NCBI GenBank assembly: GCA_964475955.1
Contig: CAYYZY010000045.1
Span: 1 to 46,766, forward strand
Reading direction: 5' to 3'
From: DATKZH01 sp964475955
GTDB taxonomy: Bacteria; Planctomycetota; Planctomycetia; Pirellulales; Thermoguttaceae
DNA length: 46,766 nt
The notes under the pieces are model-generated. The model worked only from the letters and a program-made list of their open reading frames with translations, was not told the origin of the DNA and searched no databases. The translations under genes were made by a program, and so were the position numbers. Numbering within the stretch: the first letter of the stretch is position 1; the number at the start of each line of letters is the position of its first letter. This document shows, in pieces, positions 36,132 to 45,511 of this stretch.

Positions 36132-36866
36132 CTACCCGTCGCCGTGGGAGGTTCTGGCCTTCTGGATCTCCGCGTTGACGGCCGCGACGACGACCGACAC
36201 GCGCCGCTGGTACTCGTCGGCGTCGGGTGGCGATACGTCCGACTCCCCCGTGCTGCGCGCGGTGACGAAGATGCCTCGCAGCGTCTCGACGGCCGCGCAG
36301 ACCGCATCCGACAGCAGCTTCTCCTCCCGGATGCGCGTCGCGAGCCCCTTGAATGTGCGGGGCGGCTGCGTGTGCCCCTTGAGCCAGACCAAGTCGCGCA
36401 GCGACCGCTCCACGACCGCCCAGGCGTCGAGAATCGCCTGCTTGCTTGAACGGGCGGCCTCGAGTTCGAGCAGCATGGCGTCGAGACGGAAGGCGCGCGG
36501 GTCGCCAGCGGCCTCCTCCACCAGCGGCGCCGTCTGCTCTTCCAGCCTGCGGAAGCGCTCGCGCAAGTCGGCCGCGACGCTTCCCGCCTCGGGCGACCGG
36601 GCACGGCTGGCCAAGTCGCAGAGCGGCCGGAAGAACAGGAGCACGACCACCAGCAGGGCCAGCGGCCAGGCGACCGCGCCGAACACCTCGGCCGTAAACG
36701 TTCGCGCGTTGGTACCTCCGAACCAGAGCGTGCCGAGGAAGACGCACGCCACGAAAAGCCCAATGAGCGTGGCGATCCCGGGGGCCGTGGTCGCGAAGCC
36801 GCCCAATGATTTGAGGCAGCCGGCGACCTGCGCCGGAATCGAGCGATCCGCTTGATGTTCAGGCAT
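36132..36866 (-). CDS. two-helix membrane protein with helical cytoplasmic domain
   Basis: 244 residues: two membrane helices (about 28-49, PGIATLIGLFVACVFLGTLWF; 62-80, FGAVAWPLALLVVVLLFF), then a largely helical soluble domain (about 85-244) with VAADLRERFRRLEEQTAPLV, LEAARSSKQAILDAWAVVE and TLRGIFVTARSTGESDVSPP. The soluble helices (LRERF, ALLVE, SKQAILDAWAVVERSLRDL) could form a coiled coil. The start at 36866 follows GGGGAGATGAGACC. It is convergent with the apgM gene, with 23 bases between them. No family recognised. Confidence 0.72.
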   Translation of the reverse strand: MPEHQADRSIPAQVAGCLKSLGGFATTAPGIATLIGLFVACVFLGTLWFGGTNARTFTAEVFGAVAWPLALLVVVLLFFRPLCDLASRARSPEAGSVAADLRERFRRLEEQTAPLVEEAAGDPRAFRLDAMLLELEAARSSKQAILDAWAVVERSLRDLVWLKGHTQPPRTFKGLATRIREEKLLSDAVCAAVETLRGIFVTARSTGESDVSPPDADEYQRRVSVVVAAVNAEIQKARTSHGDG

Positions 36867-37264
36867 GGTCTCATCTCCCCGTTCAATCTCCGTGTGCCGA
36901 CTCCCCTCATCGTATCCGGCTGAAGTTCGCGATGCCACGGAATCTGGCCGGCTCGCGCAATCTCGCGGGACCGACAACGGGCGCCGATCCGTTTGGAGCG
37001 AAGGTTGTTCGGCCGGCTCGTCTGGGGGGGAATCGAATGCGCGAATTGGCGACTTTGCGACGGCTCGAATCACATCGACGCGCCCGAGTGTTTGGCTACC
37101 CGCCTGACAGGCTACCCAATATTCCTAGATTCTCAGCCGCCCATGTAACGGTGCCCGCAAAGGGCATCGAAGTCGGCCTCGTAGTGCGTTGAGGTGCCTC
37201 GGCCCCCGGTCGACAACTTACGGCGTCGGACCGGGCCGGATCGCGACTACATCGCTTGCACCGC
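36867..37264. other. 398-bp gap upstream of the csrA promoter
   Basis: No convincing gene. The unit GGCTACCC occurs twice (37091-37098, 37110-37117). The rest is unremarkable. Confidence 0.5.
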
Positions 37265-37293
37265 TTGCCACGGGGCGACAGCATTGCTATCTT
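37265..37293 (+). promoter_or_regulatory. csrA promoter
   Basis: TTGCCA (37265-37270, 5/6), a 17-base spacer and TATCTT (37288-37293, 4/6). The predicted leader of about 100 bases contains GGGGAGG near 37311, a GGA element of the kind CsrA binds. Confidence 0.5.
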
Positions 37294-37402
37294 GCAGGGT
37301 GCGATGCTGGGGAGGCGGACTTTCACGAAGCGCACTCGTTCGCGCGAATCCCGCGTGGCAAGGGTCGGGATCGAGCGAGCTTCCTCGAATCGGGGCCGTA
37401 CG

Positions 37403-37594
37403 ATGCTGGTGCTATCGCGAAAAGTCGGCGAGAAGATCCTGATCGGCGAGAACATCTCGGTGACGGTGGTTCGCGTCGCCCAGGGTACGGTGCGCATCGG
37501 CGTCGAGGCACCGAACGATCTGGCAATCGTTCGGGAAGAGATCAAGGATCAGCAGGCCAAGTCGCCGGAGTCGGAGGTATCGAGCCGGCCGTAG
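37403..37594 (+). CDS. csrA: carbon storage regulator CsrA
   Basis: 63-residue RNA-binding dimer that represses translation by covering GGA motifs in leaders. The N-terminus MLVLSRKVGEKILIGENISV, TVVRVAQGTVRIGVEAP and VREEI are textbook CsrA, with the family-conserved R6, the VRIGVEAP strand and R46-type basic residue near the end. The frame extends upstream to 37256, but CsrA always starts at MLVLSRK. No fliW, flagellar gene or csr-sRNA was found nearby. It stands alone between long intergenic stretches with its own promoter. Confidence 0.95.
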   Translation: MLVLSRKVGEKILIGENISVTVVRVAQGTVRIGVEAPNDLAIVREEIKDQQAKSPESEVSSRP

Positions 37595-38121
37595 TCGCGC
37601 CATGGGGCTTCGGCGTCCCGTGCGACCAACTCCCCTTGTCGCGGTCTCCCCAGATTGGGGCCCCGCGCCCCGGTCGTCTTCTCCGACCGGCCTTCCCACA
37701 CGGCCGGACGAGCCGGGCGGCATCTTACTTGCGAGGCGTTTCTGTACCCACCCGAGTGCTCCGGCGCCTCGGCGACCGCATGGCCATGGCGATGTCGCAC
37801 GGAGCGGCCCGCACTTCTCGGGCGGTCTTCCGTTGCGAGGATCGCCAGGCCGAGCCCAACCTCCAGCCCCGGCCGTCTCCAGGACGCCCCCGTTTGCGAC
37901 GCCGACACGCCGTGCGCCCGGGGGATGATCGCTCGTTGCGAGACATCTGGCCGCGTGACTCTCCTTTCCACGCCCCCGGCCCCCCCTGTCGGGTGGAGCG
38001 ATTGCTCGCCGTTTGGGGATCGGGCAACCTCGACCTAGAGTTCTGATGGGGCCCTTCCGGCGCTGACGGTGTGCGTTCGGCGCATCCGTGGTAGGCCCCC
38101 GATCTGTGGAGGAGTGCCGCG
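37595..38121. other. 527-bp gap after csrA
   Basis: No gene recognised in any frame; no strong repeat seen. Confidence 0.5.
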
Positions 38122-39162
38122 ATGAGACTGCTAGTGACCGGGGGAAGCGGGTTCTTCGGCTCGCACCTGAAGCAACACCTGGCCGACCAGGGCCACTGGT
38201 ACGTGAACCTGGACCTGTTCGAGGACGAGGCCGACGCGCGCCGCGGGTGCATGTTCCGGGCCGACCTGACCGACGCCGACCGCGTCGACGCGTGTTTTCA
38301 GGAGCACGGCCCGTTCGACGCCGTGGTCCACGTCGCGGCCCAGCTCGCCCACGGGGTGCAGGACAAGGCGTACCTGTGGGAATCGAACGTCACGGGCACG
38401 CGTCACCTGGCCGAGGCGGCGGCGCGGCACGGGGCCCGGTCGCTCGTGTTCACGTCGACCAACTGCCTCTGGGGCAAGCCGCTCAACCGTCCGGTGGCCG
38501 AGAACGAGCCCCCCTGCCCGGTGGAGGTCTACGGCCGCTCGAAGCTGGAGGCCGAGCGGGTGTTGCAGGAGTACCCCGACCGGATGAACGTGGTCGTCTT
38601 CCGCAGCCCGACGATCATCGCCGCAGGTCGGGTGGGACTGATGGGGATCCTGTTCGACCTGATCCTGGAAAACAAGCGCGTGCCGGTGGTCGGCCGCGAC
38701 AAGAAGCCCTACCAGTTCATCCACGCCGACGACTACTCCGCGGCGATCGCGTTGGCGTTGGCCCATCCCTCGTCCGACGTGTTTCACGTGGGGAGCGACC
38801 GCGCCACGTCGCTGGAAGAGGTCTACGCGTACGTCATCGAGCATGCCGGGTCGGCATCGAGGATCTGCCACCTGCCGAAGCGCCCGACCGTGCTGATGAT
38901 GAAGCTGTTGTACTTCCTGCGGCTTTCGCCCTTGGGCCCCTACCACTACCAGATGATTGCCGAGAAATTCGTGTTCGACACGTCGCACCTGAAGGAGACG
39001 CTCGGGTGGCGGCCAACCAAGACGAACGGCGAGATCATGTACGAGGCCTTCGATTACTACCGTCGCAACTGCGAGCAGCTCGCGCGAGAGCAAAGCAGCC
39101 TGCCCGCCCACCGGAAGCGCGCCTCGATGGGCGTGGTCGATCTTCTGAAATGGGTCTCGTAG
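38122..39162 (+). CDS. NAD(P)-dependent epimerase/dehydratase (extended SDR)
   Basis: 346 residues of the extended short-chain dehydrogenase family. The dinucleotide motif is TGGSGFFG at 6-13. Active-site residues are S112/T113 in FTSTNC and Y137-x-x-x-K141 in YGRSK. RSPTIIAAGR and YQFIHADDYSAAI follow as in nucleotide-sugar and sterol-dehydrogenase-like members. The substrate cannot be named: it may be a nucleotide sugar, because the next gene is a GT-C membrane glycosyltransferase, or a 3-beta-hydroxysteroid-like compound. The start ATG at 38122 follows GGAGGAGTGCCGCG. Confidence 0.88.
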   Translation: MRLLVTGGSGFFGSHLKQHLADQGHWYVNLDLFEDEADARRGCMFRADLTDADRVDACFQEHGPFDAVVHVAAQLAHGVQDKAYLWESNVTGTRHLAEAAARHGARSLVFTSTNCLWGKPLNRPVAENEPPCPVEVYGRSKLEAERVLQEYPDRMNVVVFRSPTIIAAGRVGLMGILFDLILENKRVPVVGRDKKPYQFIHADDYSAAIALALAHPSSDVFHVGSDRATSLEEVYAYVIEHAGSASRICHLPKRPTVLMMKLLYFLRLSPLGPYHYQMIAEKFVFDTSHLKETLGWRPTKTNGEIMYEAFDYYRRNCEQLAREQSSLPAHRKRASMGVVDLLKWVS

Positions 39163-39294
39163 CGAAGGAAGGTCGAGGGTTGAAGGGCCAGGATTCGGGC
39201 TTGCCGTTGTGCGGTTCTTTTCCGCTCGTAAACGGTGAAGTGTGGGAGACTTTCCAACTCGCATGTGACCTCCTGCATCGTGAAGCCCCAATTT

Positions 39295-39391
39295 GACACC
39301 TCAACTATCGACCGTCCACTCTCAAGCCTCAACCATCAACTCCCAACCCTCACCCATCAACCATCAACCATCAACACCCAACCCTCACCGG
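39295..39391. repeat. degenerate CAACC/CAATC-type heptamer run before the GT-C gene
   Basis: The top strand is almost free of G and repeats variants of CAACCATCAAC and CAACCCTCAC. It ends shortly before the ribosome site (GGAAGCGAGGG) of the next gene. A similar G-poor leader precedes ribH and ftsY. Confidence 0.7.
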
Positions 39392-39407
39392 ACAGGAAGC
39401 GAGGGCC

Positions 39408-40844
39408 ATGTTCGGGCGGACCACTTGGCAAGCCGAAGCGGCCTGGGCGGGGGTTTTCGTCGCCTACGTCGTCCTGGTCGGCACGGTGGCGTGGCACCAC
39501 GAGCCGTGGTTCGACGAAGCGCAGGCGTGGCTCATCGCCCGCGATTCCGGGCTTACAGAGATGCTCTGGGAACGCCTGCGCTACGAAGGGACGCCGGGGC
39601 TTTGGCATCTTATGCTGTTCGTGCCCGCCAAGCTGGGGTTTCCCTACGCGACGCTGACGTTCGTCTCCGTGCTGCTCGCGGCGGCGACGGTGTACCTGTT
39701 CCTCCGCTACTCCCCGTTTCCCTGGTACATCAAGCTGGCCTTTCCCTTCGGTTTTTTTACGGTCTATCAGTATGCGGTCGTCGCGCGGAGCTATACGCTG
39801 ATGGCGCTGTTGCTGACGGCCCTTGCGGCGCTGTTTCGCAGGCGGAACGATCACCCGGTTCTTTTCTTCACGCTGCTCGCACTGCTGGCCAACGCTAACG
39901 CGCACGGCTTCATCATCGCCGGTTTTCTGGCCGCCTATCACCTGTGGCACCTTTGGCTGGGGCGGTCTGGGATCGCGGCGAAGTGCTTCCGGCGACACGT
40001 GCTCGGAGCCCTCGTGCTCGCCCTGATTGCCGCGGTCGTGGTGGTGCTGGTCTGGCCGCCGGAGGACCTGGGCTTCCCGGCGGGCGAGGTCCGGCTTGAC
40101 AACACGCGTCTGGTATTCGACGCCTTCACTCCGTACCAGCTCCTCTCGGCGTTGGTGTTGGCGGCCTCGGCAGTCTGGTTTGCGAAGCAGCGGACGTTGC
40201 TTCTCTGGGGCGGGCCGACGCTCGTCCTGCTTTGGCTCTTCGTGTTCCATTGGGCCAACCAATGGCACCAGGGGGCCATTTACTACTACTGGGTCTTCTG
40301 CGTCTGGGTCTCCTGGGATGAAGGGCGAAGCGCACGGGCCGCGCCGGAGGCGGCCTGGCATGCGGGCGCGTTCCGGTACGTGAAGACCGCCCTGGCGGTG
40401 GTGCTCGCTTTCCACGTGTACTGGGGCGCGGTCTGCTCGGTTCAGGACGTCCGCTACGCCTACTCCGGTAGCCGGGAGGCTTACGCCTACTTCGTACAAC
40501 GGAGCCTCGGCCGCCGAGAGATTCACGCCCAGGGATTCAGCACGGTCTCCCTGCTTCCCTACTTCGCCAAGAACATCTTCGACAACTACCACCGCAAACA
40601 GAACCCGAGCTACCTGCTCTGGGCGAAAGGCAGCCCGCTTCTCCAGACGCGATCCGCCGTGTGCGCCGAGGCGCCCGAGTACCTGCTCGTGGGCATCAAG
40701 TACGACGACGACCCCGGATTGCACCACCCCGGCTACCGCCTCGTGCGTCAATTTGAAGGGCGCATGTTCTGGAAGGACCGGGTTCTGGAGCCCGACTCCC
40801 TCTACCTCTACCGGCGCGAGCCCCAACGCGTCGCAGCGAATTGA
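39408..40844 (+). CDS. GT-C superfamily membrane glycosyltransferase
   Basis: 478 residues with about nine or ten membrane helices. The first loop carries EPWFDEAQAWLIARD, the acidic motif of GT-C enzymes (PMT/ArnT-like) that use polyprenyl-phosphate sugars. Helices follow at about 60-75, 80-100, 110-130 and onward. A long C-terminal soluble portion (about 350-478) contains GYRLVRQFEGRMFWKDRVLEPD. The start ATG at 39408 follows GGAAGCGAGGGCC. It follows the SDR gene, suggesting a sugar-modification pair at the membrane. The acceptor is unknown. Confidence 0.8.
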   Translation: MFGRTTWQAEAAWAGVFVAYVVLVGTVAWHHEPWFDEAQAWLIARDSGLTEMLWERLRYEGTPGLWHLMLFVPAKLGFPYATLTFVSVLLAAATVYLFLRYSPFPWYIKLAFPFGFFTVYQYAVVARSYTLMALLLTALAALFRRRNDHPVLFFTLLALLANANAHGFIIAGFLAAYHLWHLWLGRSGIAAKCFRRHVLGALVLALIAAVVVVLVWPPEDLGFPAGEVRLDNTRLVFDAFTPYQLLSALVLAASAVWFAKQRTLLLWGGPTLVLLWLFVFHWANQWHQGAIYYYWVFCVWVSWDEGRSARAAPEAAWHAGAFRYVKTALAVVLAFHVYWGAVCSVQDVRYAYSGSREAYAYFVQRSLGRREIHAQGFSTVSLLPYFAKNIFDNYHRKQNPSYLLWAKGSPLLQTRSAVCAEAPEYLLVGIKYDDDPGLHHPGYRLVRQFEGRMFWKDRVLEPDSLYLYRREPQRVAAN

Positions 40845-41007
40845 GGGGGGCGGCTTGGCTTCGGTTGGCGGTGATCGAGCCACGCGGCCAAGCGCCAAAC
40901 GGGGAACGAGATGTGGATGCTTGACGGGCCGGGGCGTGTTCGTCAGACTATCGTGCGGGAGATGCAGCGACGCTTGGTGAATTGGCGGCCGGCGCCCGGA
41001 GGCTGAC

Positions 41008-42100
41008 ATGGCCACACGATCTGACCAGAGCCCTTCGCGTTCGGAAGAGATCCTCGCACGGCCCACCCGAATCGCGGTCGCGGGCTTCAAGTCGATCCGC
41101 GAAGAGCAGTCGATCGAGCTGCGCCCATTGACCATTCTGGCCGGGGCAAATTCCTCCGGCAAATCGAGCATCGTGCAGCCGCTGCTCTTGATGAAGCAGA
41201 CGCTCGAGGCCACGTACGATCCGGGGCCGCTCTTGCTGAACGGGCCCAACGTTCGCTTCACCGAAGCGAGACAGCTCCTGTCACGCGCAGTCGGAGGCGA
41301 GCCCATAGAGGAGTTCTACGTCGGGATTGAGTTCGGGCAGGAATTGGGAGTGACGACGCACTTCAGAAGGCTCGAAGAGCGAGGCTTCGAACTGAACACG
41401 TGCTTCGTGGCCGATGGAGAGGATAGACACGAGTACTCTCCGAGTATGCCCCCTCCCGACATTCCCACGGAGCTGTCCCGCTCAGCCACCGACCAACTGA
41501 TGGCAGTAATCAGCGGTGGACTTCTCGGTGCGGGGATTGCGGAGATGTGGAGTTGGGAACTGGAACGCGAGCGGTGTTTCCTGCAGCCAAATGTCAGGCT
41601 GCATTTGCCGAAGGGGCCGCACGTAGACTACCCGCTCCACGCCCGTGCATTCCGCTGGGCGGAAGCATTCCTACGCGGCATTGTGCACCTTGCTGCGCTT
41701 CGAGGGACTCCCCAGCGCAACTACCCGGTGACCGCGGTGGGCGACACGTTCGCAGGGCCGTTCGAGAGCTACGTGGCCAGCGTGATCGCGAAATGGCAGA
41801 CGGACAACGCGCAATCGCATTTGCAGGGCACGTGCGAGGACCTTGCGTCGCTCGGCCTCTCGCGGAGCGTCGAAGCGCGATCGATCAACGACGCCGAAGT
41901 CGAGCTCCAAGTGAGCCGGCTGCCGCTTGCGGCCAGTGGCCGGAGAGACGACCTGGTGAGCATCGCCGACGTGGGCTTCGGCGTGTCGCAGGCGCTGCCG
42001 GTCGTCGTGGCGCTGCACGTGGCCGGGCCGCAACATTTGGTCTATCTCGAACGGCAGGATACGCTCGAAGACTGCCTCCTGATCGACGCCGCGATCATAA
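41008..42100 (+). pseudogene. AAA/ABC-type ATPase (OLD/DUF3696-like), C-terminus lost
   Basis: An open frame of 345 or so good residues: Walker A GANSSGKSS (46-54) in a typical FKSIREEQSIELRPLTILAG N-terminus, a long middle region, and the ABC-like signature SIADVGFGVSQALPVVVALH followed by the Walker B strand HLVYLE (E348). Just there the family should continue with PEIHLHP and the D-loop and sensor histidine. Instead the frame passes into RQDTLEDCLLIDAAII and then non-protein sequence. It therefore lacks the last third. The frame stays open artificially to 43062 through the next gene. OLD/DUF3696-type ATPases are often found in two-gene defence or mobile modules. Start ATG at 41008 after GGAGGCTGAC. 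Confidence 0.75.
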
Positions 42101-42280
42101 CCGACCAGCGCATCGCTCGACGATCGCGCAAGAGGGCTGTTCAAGAACGCCTGCGGCCAAGTCGCCGGATTGAAGCCGATCGTCTGGGTAAATCCCAACG
42201 CGCCGGAAGAAAACGCGATCCTCTGGCTCGAAGAGGGGGCGCAACCGGAACAACACCGAATGCTGGGCCACGCTCAATGA
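42101..42280 (+). pseudogene. 59-residue tail of a second gene fused behind the ATPase remnant
   Basis: Immediately after a TAA in this frame at 42098-42100, a different frame reads well to a TGA at 42278: GLFKNACGQVAGLKPIVWVN and ENAILWLEEGAQPEQHRMLG. It has no start of its own; the beginning TSASLDDRARG shows it is the 3' part of a longer gene. A deletion that removed the ATPase C-terminus and this gene's 5' part is the simplest explanation. I do not recognise the family with confidence. Confidence 0.55.
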
Positions 42281-42376
42281 GCGTCGTGCGAAGGCAAACA
42301 GGGGCAAACGGGGCATGGAGACCTGCAATACCGCAAACCTGGGTGCGGGGCACAACAACCACGAGGAGTCGCCACC

Positions 42377-43552
42377 ATGACAGAGATCAGCCGTCGACGA
42401 ATGCTGAAGACCACCGGAATCGCGATGGGTGCCGGGCTAGCCGGCCTCACCCGCCGGGCCGCGGGCGCGCCGCCGGCCGAAATCAACGAAACGAAGGTCA
42501 TCAGCCACCTGGCGCACCGCTACCACGGGTGGCCCACGGTCGCCCGGCGGAGCAACGGCCAACTGCTGGTCGTCTGCTCCGGCGGACGCGAAGAGCACGT
42601 CTGCCCGTTCGGCCGTGTCGACCTGATGCGCTCCGACAACGACGGCCGCACCTGGAGTTGGCCCCGCGTCGTGATGGACGGCCCCATCGACGACCGCGAT
42701 GCCGGCGTGCTGGAAACCGCCAACGGCTCTATCCTCATCACCACCTTCACTTCGCTGGCCTACGAGCCGCGCCTGGCCAAGGCCGAAAAGATCGAGCCGG
42801 GCAAACCGGGCGCCTGGCCCGAGGAAAAGCTCCAGCGCTGGCTGGCGGCCCACGAGCGCGTCTCGGCCGAACAGCGCCAAGAGGCCCTCGACGTCTGGAT
42901 GATCCGCTCCACCGACGGGGGCGTCACATTCTCCGGGCGCTTCCGGTGCCAGGTCAACAGCCCACACGGCCCGATCCAGCTTTCCGACGGGCGCCTCCTC
43001 TACGCGGGCAAGGAACTGTGGCACGGCCAGCATCGCATCGGCGTGTGCGCGTCGAACGATGACGGCCAAACCTGGAAGTGGCTGGCCGAAATCCCCACGC
43101 GCGAAGGCGATACCAACGAGAATTACCACGAGCTGCACGCCGTGGAAGCAGCCGACGGCCGGCTCATCGCCCAAATCCGCAACCACAACCAGGCCAACCG
43201 CGGCGAAACGCTCCAAACCGAGTCGTCCGACGGCGGCAAGACCTGGTCGGTGCCCCACGAGATCGGCGTCTGGGGGCTCCCCTCCCACCTGCTGCGGCTC
43301 GAGGACGACCGACTGCTGATGACCTACGGCCACCGCCGCAAGCCGCTGGGCAACCAGGCCCGGGTGAGCGACGATCACGGGCGCACGTGGTCGGAGGCGG
43401 TGATCATCTCGGGCGACGGCGTGACGGGCGATCTCGGGTACCCCTCGACGGTCCAACTCGGCGACGGCTCGCTGCTGACCGTCTGGTACGAGAACATGAA
43501 GGGGTCGCCCTACGCCGTGCTGCGCCAGGCATGGTGGGTACTGAAGAGCTGA
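42377..43552 (+). CDS. exported sialidase-like (BNR/Asp-box) protein
   Basis: 391 residues with a Tat signal (SRRRMLKTTGIAMGAGLAGL). The beta-propeller shows five Asp-boxes of the S-x-D-x-G-x-T-W type: SDNDGRTW, STDGGVTF, SNDDGQTW, SSDGGKTW and SDDHGRTW. Two features common in sialidases are visible: a late RLEDDRLLMTYGHR and ARVSDDHGRTWSEAVI. The true sialidase arginine triad was not verified, so exo-alpha-sialidase is only the fold assignment. The start ATG at 42377 follows AACCACGAGGAGTCGCC. The next gene is a second protein of the same fold. Confidence 0.85.
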   Translation: MTEISRRRMLKTTGIAMGAGLAGLTRRAAGAPPAEINETKVISHLAHRYHGWPTVARRSNGQLLVVCSGGREEHVCPFGRVDLMRSDNDGRTWSWPRVVMDGPIDDRDAGVLETANGSILITTFTSLAYEPRLAKAEKIEPGKPGAWPEEKLQRWLAAHERVSAEQRQEALDVWMIRSTDGGVTFSGRFRCQVNSPHGPIQLSDGRLLYAGKELWHGQHRIGVCASNDDGQTWKWLAEIPTREGDTNENYHELHAVEAADGRLIAQIRNHNQANRGETLQTESSDGGKTWSVPHEIGVWGLPSHLLRLEDDRLLMTYGHRRKPLGNQARVSDDHGRTWSEAVIISGDGVTGDLGYPSTVQLGDGSLLTVWYENMKGSPYAVLRQAWWVLKS

Positions 43553-43598
43553 ATTGCGTCCCGCTTCGACCCATCCAATCTTCCTTAGGACCGTGAAA

Positions 43599-44750
43599 AT
43601 GACCTTCGTACAAACCCGTTCGCCCGCCGGGCTCGCGTTCGGCGTGCTCTTGGCGACGTTGGTCGTGGCGACGTTGATTGTGGACAGCTCGGCTTGCGGG
43701 GCGCCGGCACCACGTTACGTGCGCACGTCCGACGGCCGGAAGGCCGAGCCGCGCGTGGCGGTCGACAACGTCTGCGCGTGGCCCAACCTGACGGTCCTGC
43801 CCGACGGCGCGATCGTCGCCACGATTTTCAACCAGCCCAGCCACGGCCAGGTGGCCGGCGACGTCGAGTGCTGGGCCACCCGCGACGGCGGAAAGACCTG
43901 GCAGAAGCGGGGCACCCCGGCCCCGCACGATCCCGACACCAACCGGATGAACGTCGCCGCCGGGCTGGCGCAGAACGGCGATCTGATCGTCGTCGCTTCG
44001 GGCTGGTCGAACCGCTACCCGGAGGGGAAGTCGGGCGGGGCGTTCCGGGCCGGCATCCTCGACCCCTGGGTGTGCCGGTCGCCCGACGGCGGCCGCTCCT
44101 GGACGGTCGACAAAACGGCGTTTCCCGCCAAGGCGCCCAACGGCGGTGCGTGCATCCCTTTCGGCGACGTGCTCCCCGGTCAGGACGGCGCGCTGCGCGT
44201 GGCCGTCTACGGGGTGCCGCCGGGCCGCCACGACCGGGTGTACGTCTATCGCAGCCCCGATGACGGTCGAACGTGGGGCGAGCCGGCAGTCCTGGACGAC
44301 GACGCCATGCGCAACGAGACGGCCCTGGTGCACCTCGGCGAAGGCCGTTGGCTGGCCGCGGCCCGGGAGAACGGGCTCCACCTCTACGCCTCGTCGGACG
44401 ACGCCCGAACCTGGCAGTATCGAGGCCGGCTGACCGGCCGCGCGCAGCATCCCGGGCATCTCGTCCGGCTGGCCGACGGCGCGATCCTGCTCTCGCACGG
44501 CAACCGCACGGCCGACGATCGCCGCGTCGAGGTCCGCTGCTCGCGCGACGAAGGCCGAACCTGGGGCCAGCCGATTCGCGTGGTCGACTTCGAGGGCGAC
44601 GGCGGCTACCCCAGCAGTGTCCAGTTGCCCGACGGCCGGGTGCTGACCGCCTACTACGCGAGCCGAATCGCCACCCACCCGCGCTACCACATGGGCGTGG
44701 TGGTCTGGAGCCCGAAAGCCACGCGGGCCGAATTCCCGGACGAACCGTAG
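43599..44750 (+). CDS. second exported sialidase-like protein
   Basis: 383 residues. The N-terminus (MTFVQTRSPAGLAFGVLLATLVVATLIVDSSACG) is a signal peptide; the Cys is not in a canonical lipobox, so lipoprotein status is doubtful. The propeller contains Asp-boxes TRDGGKTW, SPDGGRSW, SPDDGRTW, SSDDARTW and SRDEGRTW. It follows the first sialidase-like gene by 46 bases and ends with a similar GYPSSVQLPDGRVLTAYY block, matching the first gene's GYPSTVQLGDGSLLTVWY. The two are diverged tandem relatives. Start ATG at 43599 after TTAGGACCGTGAAA. Substrate is not known. Confidence 0.85.
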   Translation: MTFVQTRSPAGLAFGVLLATLVVATLIVDSSACGAPAPRYVRTSDGRKAEPRVAVDNVCAWPNLTVLPDGAIVATIFNQPSHGQVAGDVECWATRDGGKTWQKRGTPAPHDPDTNRMNVAAGLAQNGDLIVVASGWSNRYPEGKSGGAFRAGILDPWVCRSPDGGRSWTVDKTAFPAKAPNGGACIPFGDVLPGQDGALRVAVYGVPPGRHDRVYVYRSPDDGRTWGEPAVLDDDAMRNETALVHLGEGRWLAAARENGLHLYASSDDARTWQYRGRLTGRAQHPGHLVRLADGAILLSHGNRTADDRRVEVRCSRDEGRTWGQPIRVVDFEGDGGYPSSVQLPDGRVLTAYYASRIATHPRYHMGVVVWSPKATRAEFPDEP

Positions 44751-44873
44751 CCCCCCGCCACGGAACGGTTGCACCATCCGGTTTTCCGTGGCATGATCTG
44801 CGCAGCCGGTTCGGGCAGGGGCCGGTGATCCCATCCGAGCAGCACGGCCGGTGCCCCCCTAGCGAGGGTTGTC

Positions 44874-45314
44874 ATGCAGCAAGCCGTCGAGGCGTACCGC
44901 CTCGGGACCGCCTGTTGGGTCCGGGGCGACCGTGATAAGGCCGTTGTCCATTTCAGCGAGGCCCTTCGGCTCGATCCGCAGTACGCCCGGGCCTACTGCA
45001 ATCGGGGGACCGTCTACTGTGAGCTCGGCGACCTCGACGCGGCCATCGCCGACTTCGACGCCGCCACGCGCATCAAGCCCGATTATGCCCGGGCATACAA
45101 CAATCGGGGTATGGCCTACAAGATGCGGGGCGACCTTGAGCGGGCGATTGCCGATTACACCGAGGCCCTCCGCGTCAACGACACCTACGCCGACGCCTAC
45201 CACAATCGGGCGGTGGCCTACGCCGAGAACCACGAGCCCGATCGGGCGAAGGAAGACTTGGCGGCCCTTCAACAGATCAAGGCCCGTCCCAAAGAGGCCA
45301 ATCGCCACGCCTGA
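44874..45314 (+). CDS. TPR-repeat protein
   Basis: 146 residues made of about four tetratricopeptide repeats: EAYRLGTACWVRGDRDKAVV, AYCNRGTVYCELGDLDAAIA, AYNNRGMAYKMRGDLERAIA and AYHNRAVAYAENHEPDRAKE. The repeats carry the usual small residues and the terminal Pro/Asp turn (RLDPQYARA, RIKPDYARA). No signal peptide or membrane helix. A scaffolding role is inferred. Start ATG at 44874 follows AGCGAGGGTTGTC. It sits between the sialidase-like genes and nifU. Confidence 0.88.
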   Translation: MQQAVEAYRLGTACWVRGDRDKAVVHFSEALRLDPQYARAYCNRGTVYCELGDLDAAIADFDAATRIKPDYARAYNNRGMAYKMRGDLERAIADYTEALRVNDTYADAYHNRAVAYAENHEPDRAKEDLAALQQIKARPKEANRHA

Positions 45315-45511
45315 GCTTCCGACGCTTGCCCGGTCGACCGCGGGAGGGCCACCCGATTCTCGTCCCGTGGGCGAAGTCCTATAATTCGGTGGATATCGCG
45401 CCGCTCGGCGGGCGAACACGCCGTGCCGGATCGTTAGTCACCCAGCAGGGCATGAAGCAGGCGGACATCCAGGAAAGGCGTGAGTAGCTGGCGCAGTTAG
45501 AAAGGTTACGA

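Noticed and set aside
37091..37117. Riboswitch or attachment site at the GGCTACCC direct repeat
   Set aside because: Only an 8-base repeat with no supporting structure.
42100..43062. Continuation of the ATPase frame through the sialidase-like gene
   Set aside because: Sequence after residue 350 is Arg/Pro/Gly-rich and overlaps a well-supported gene in another frame.
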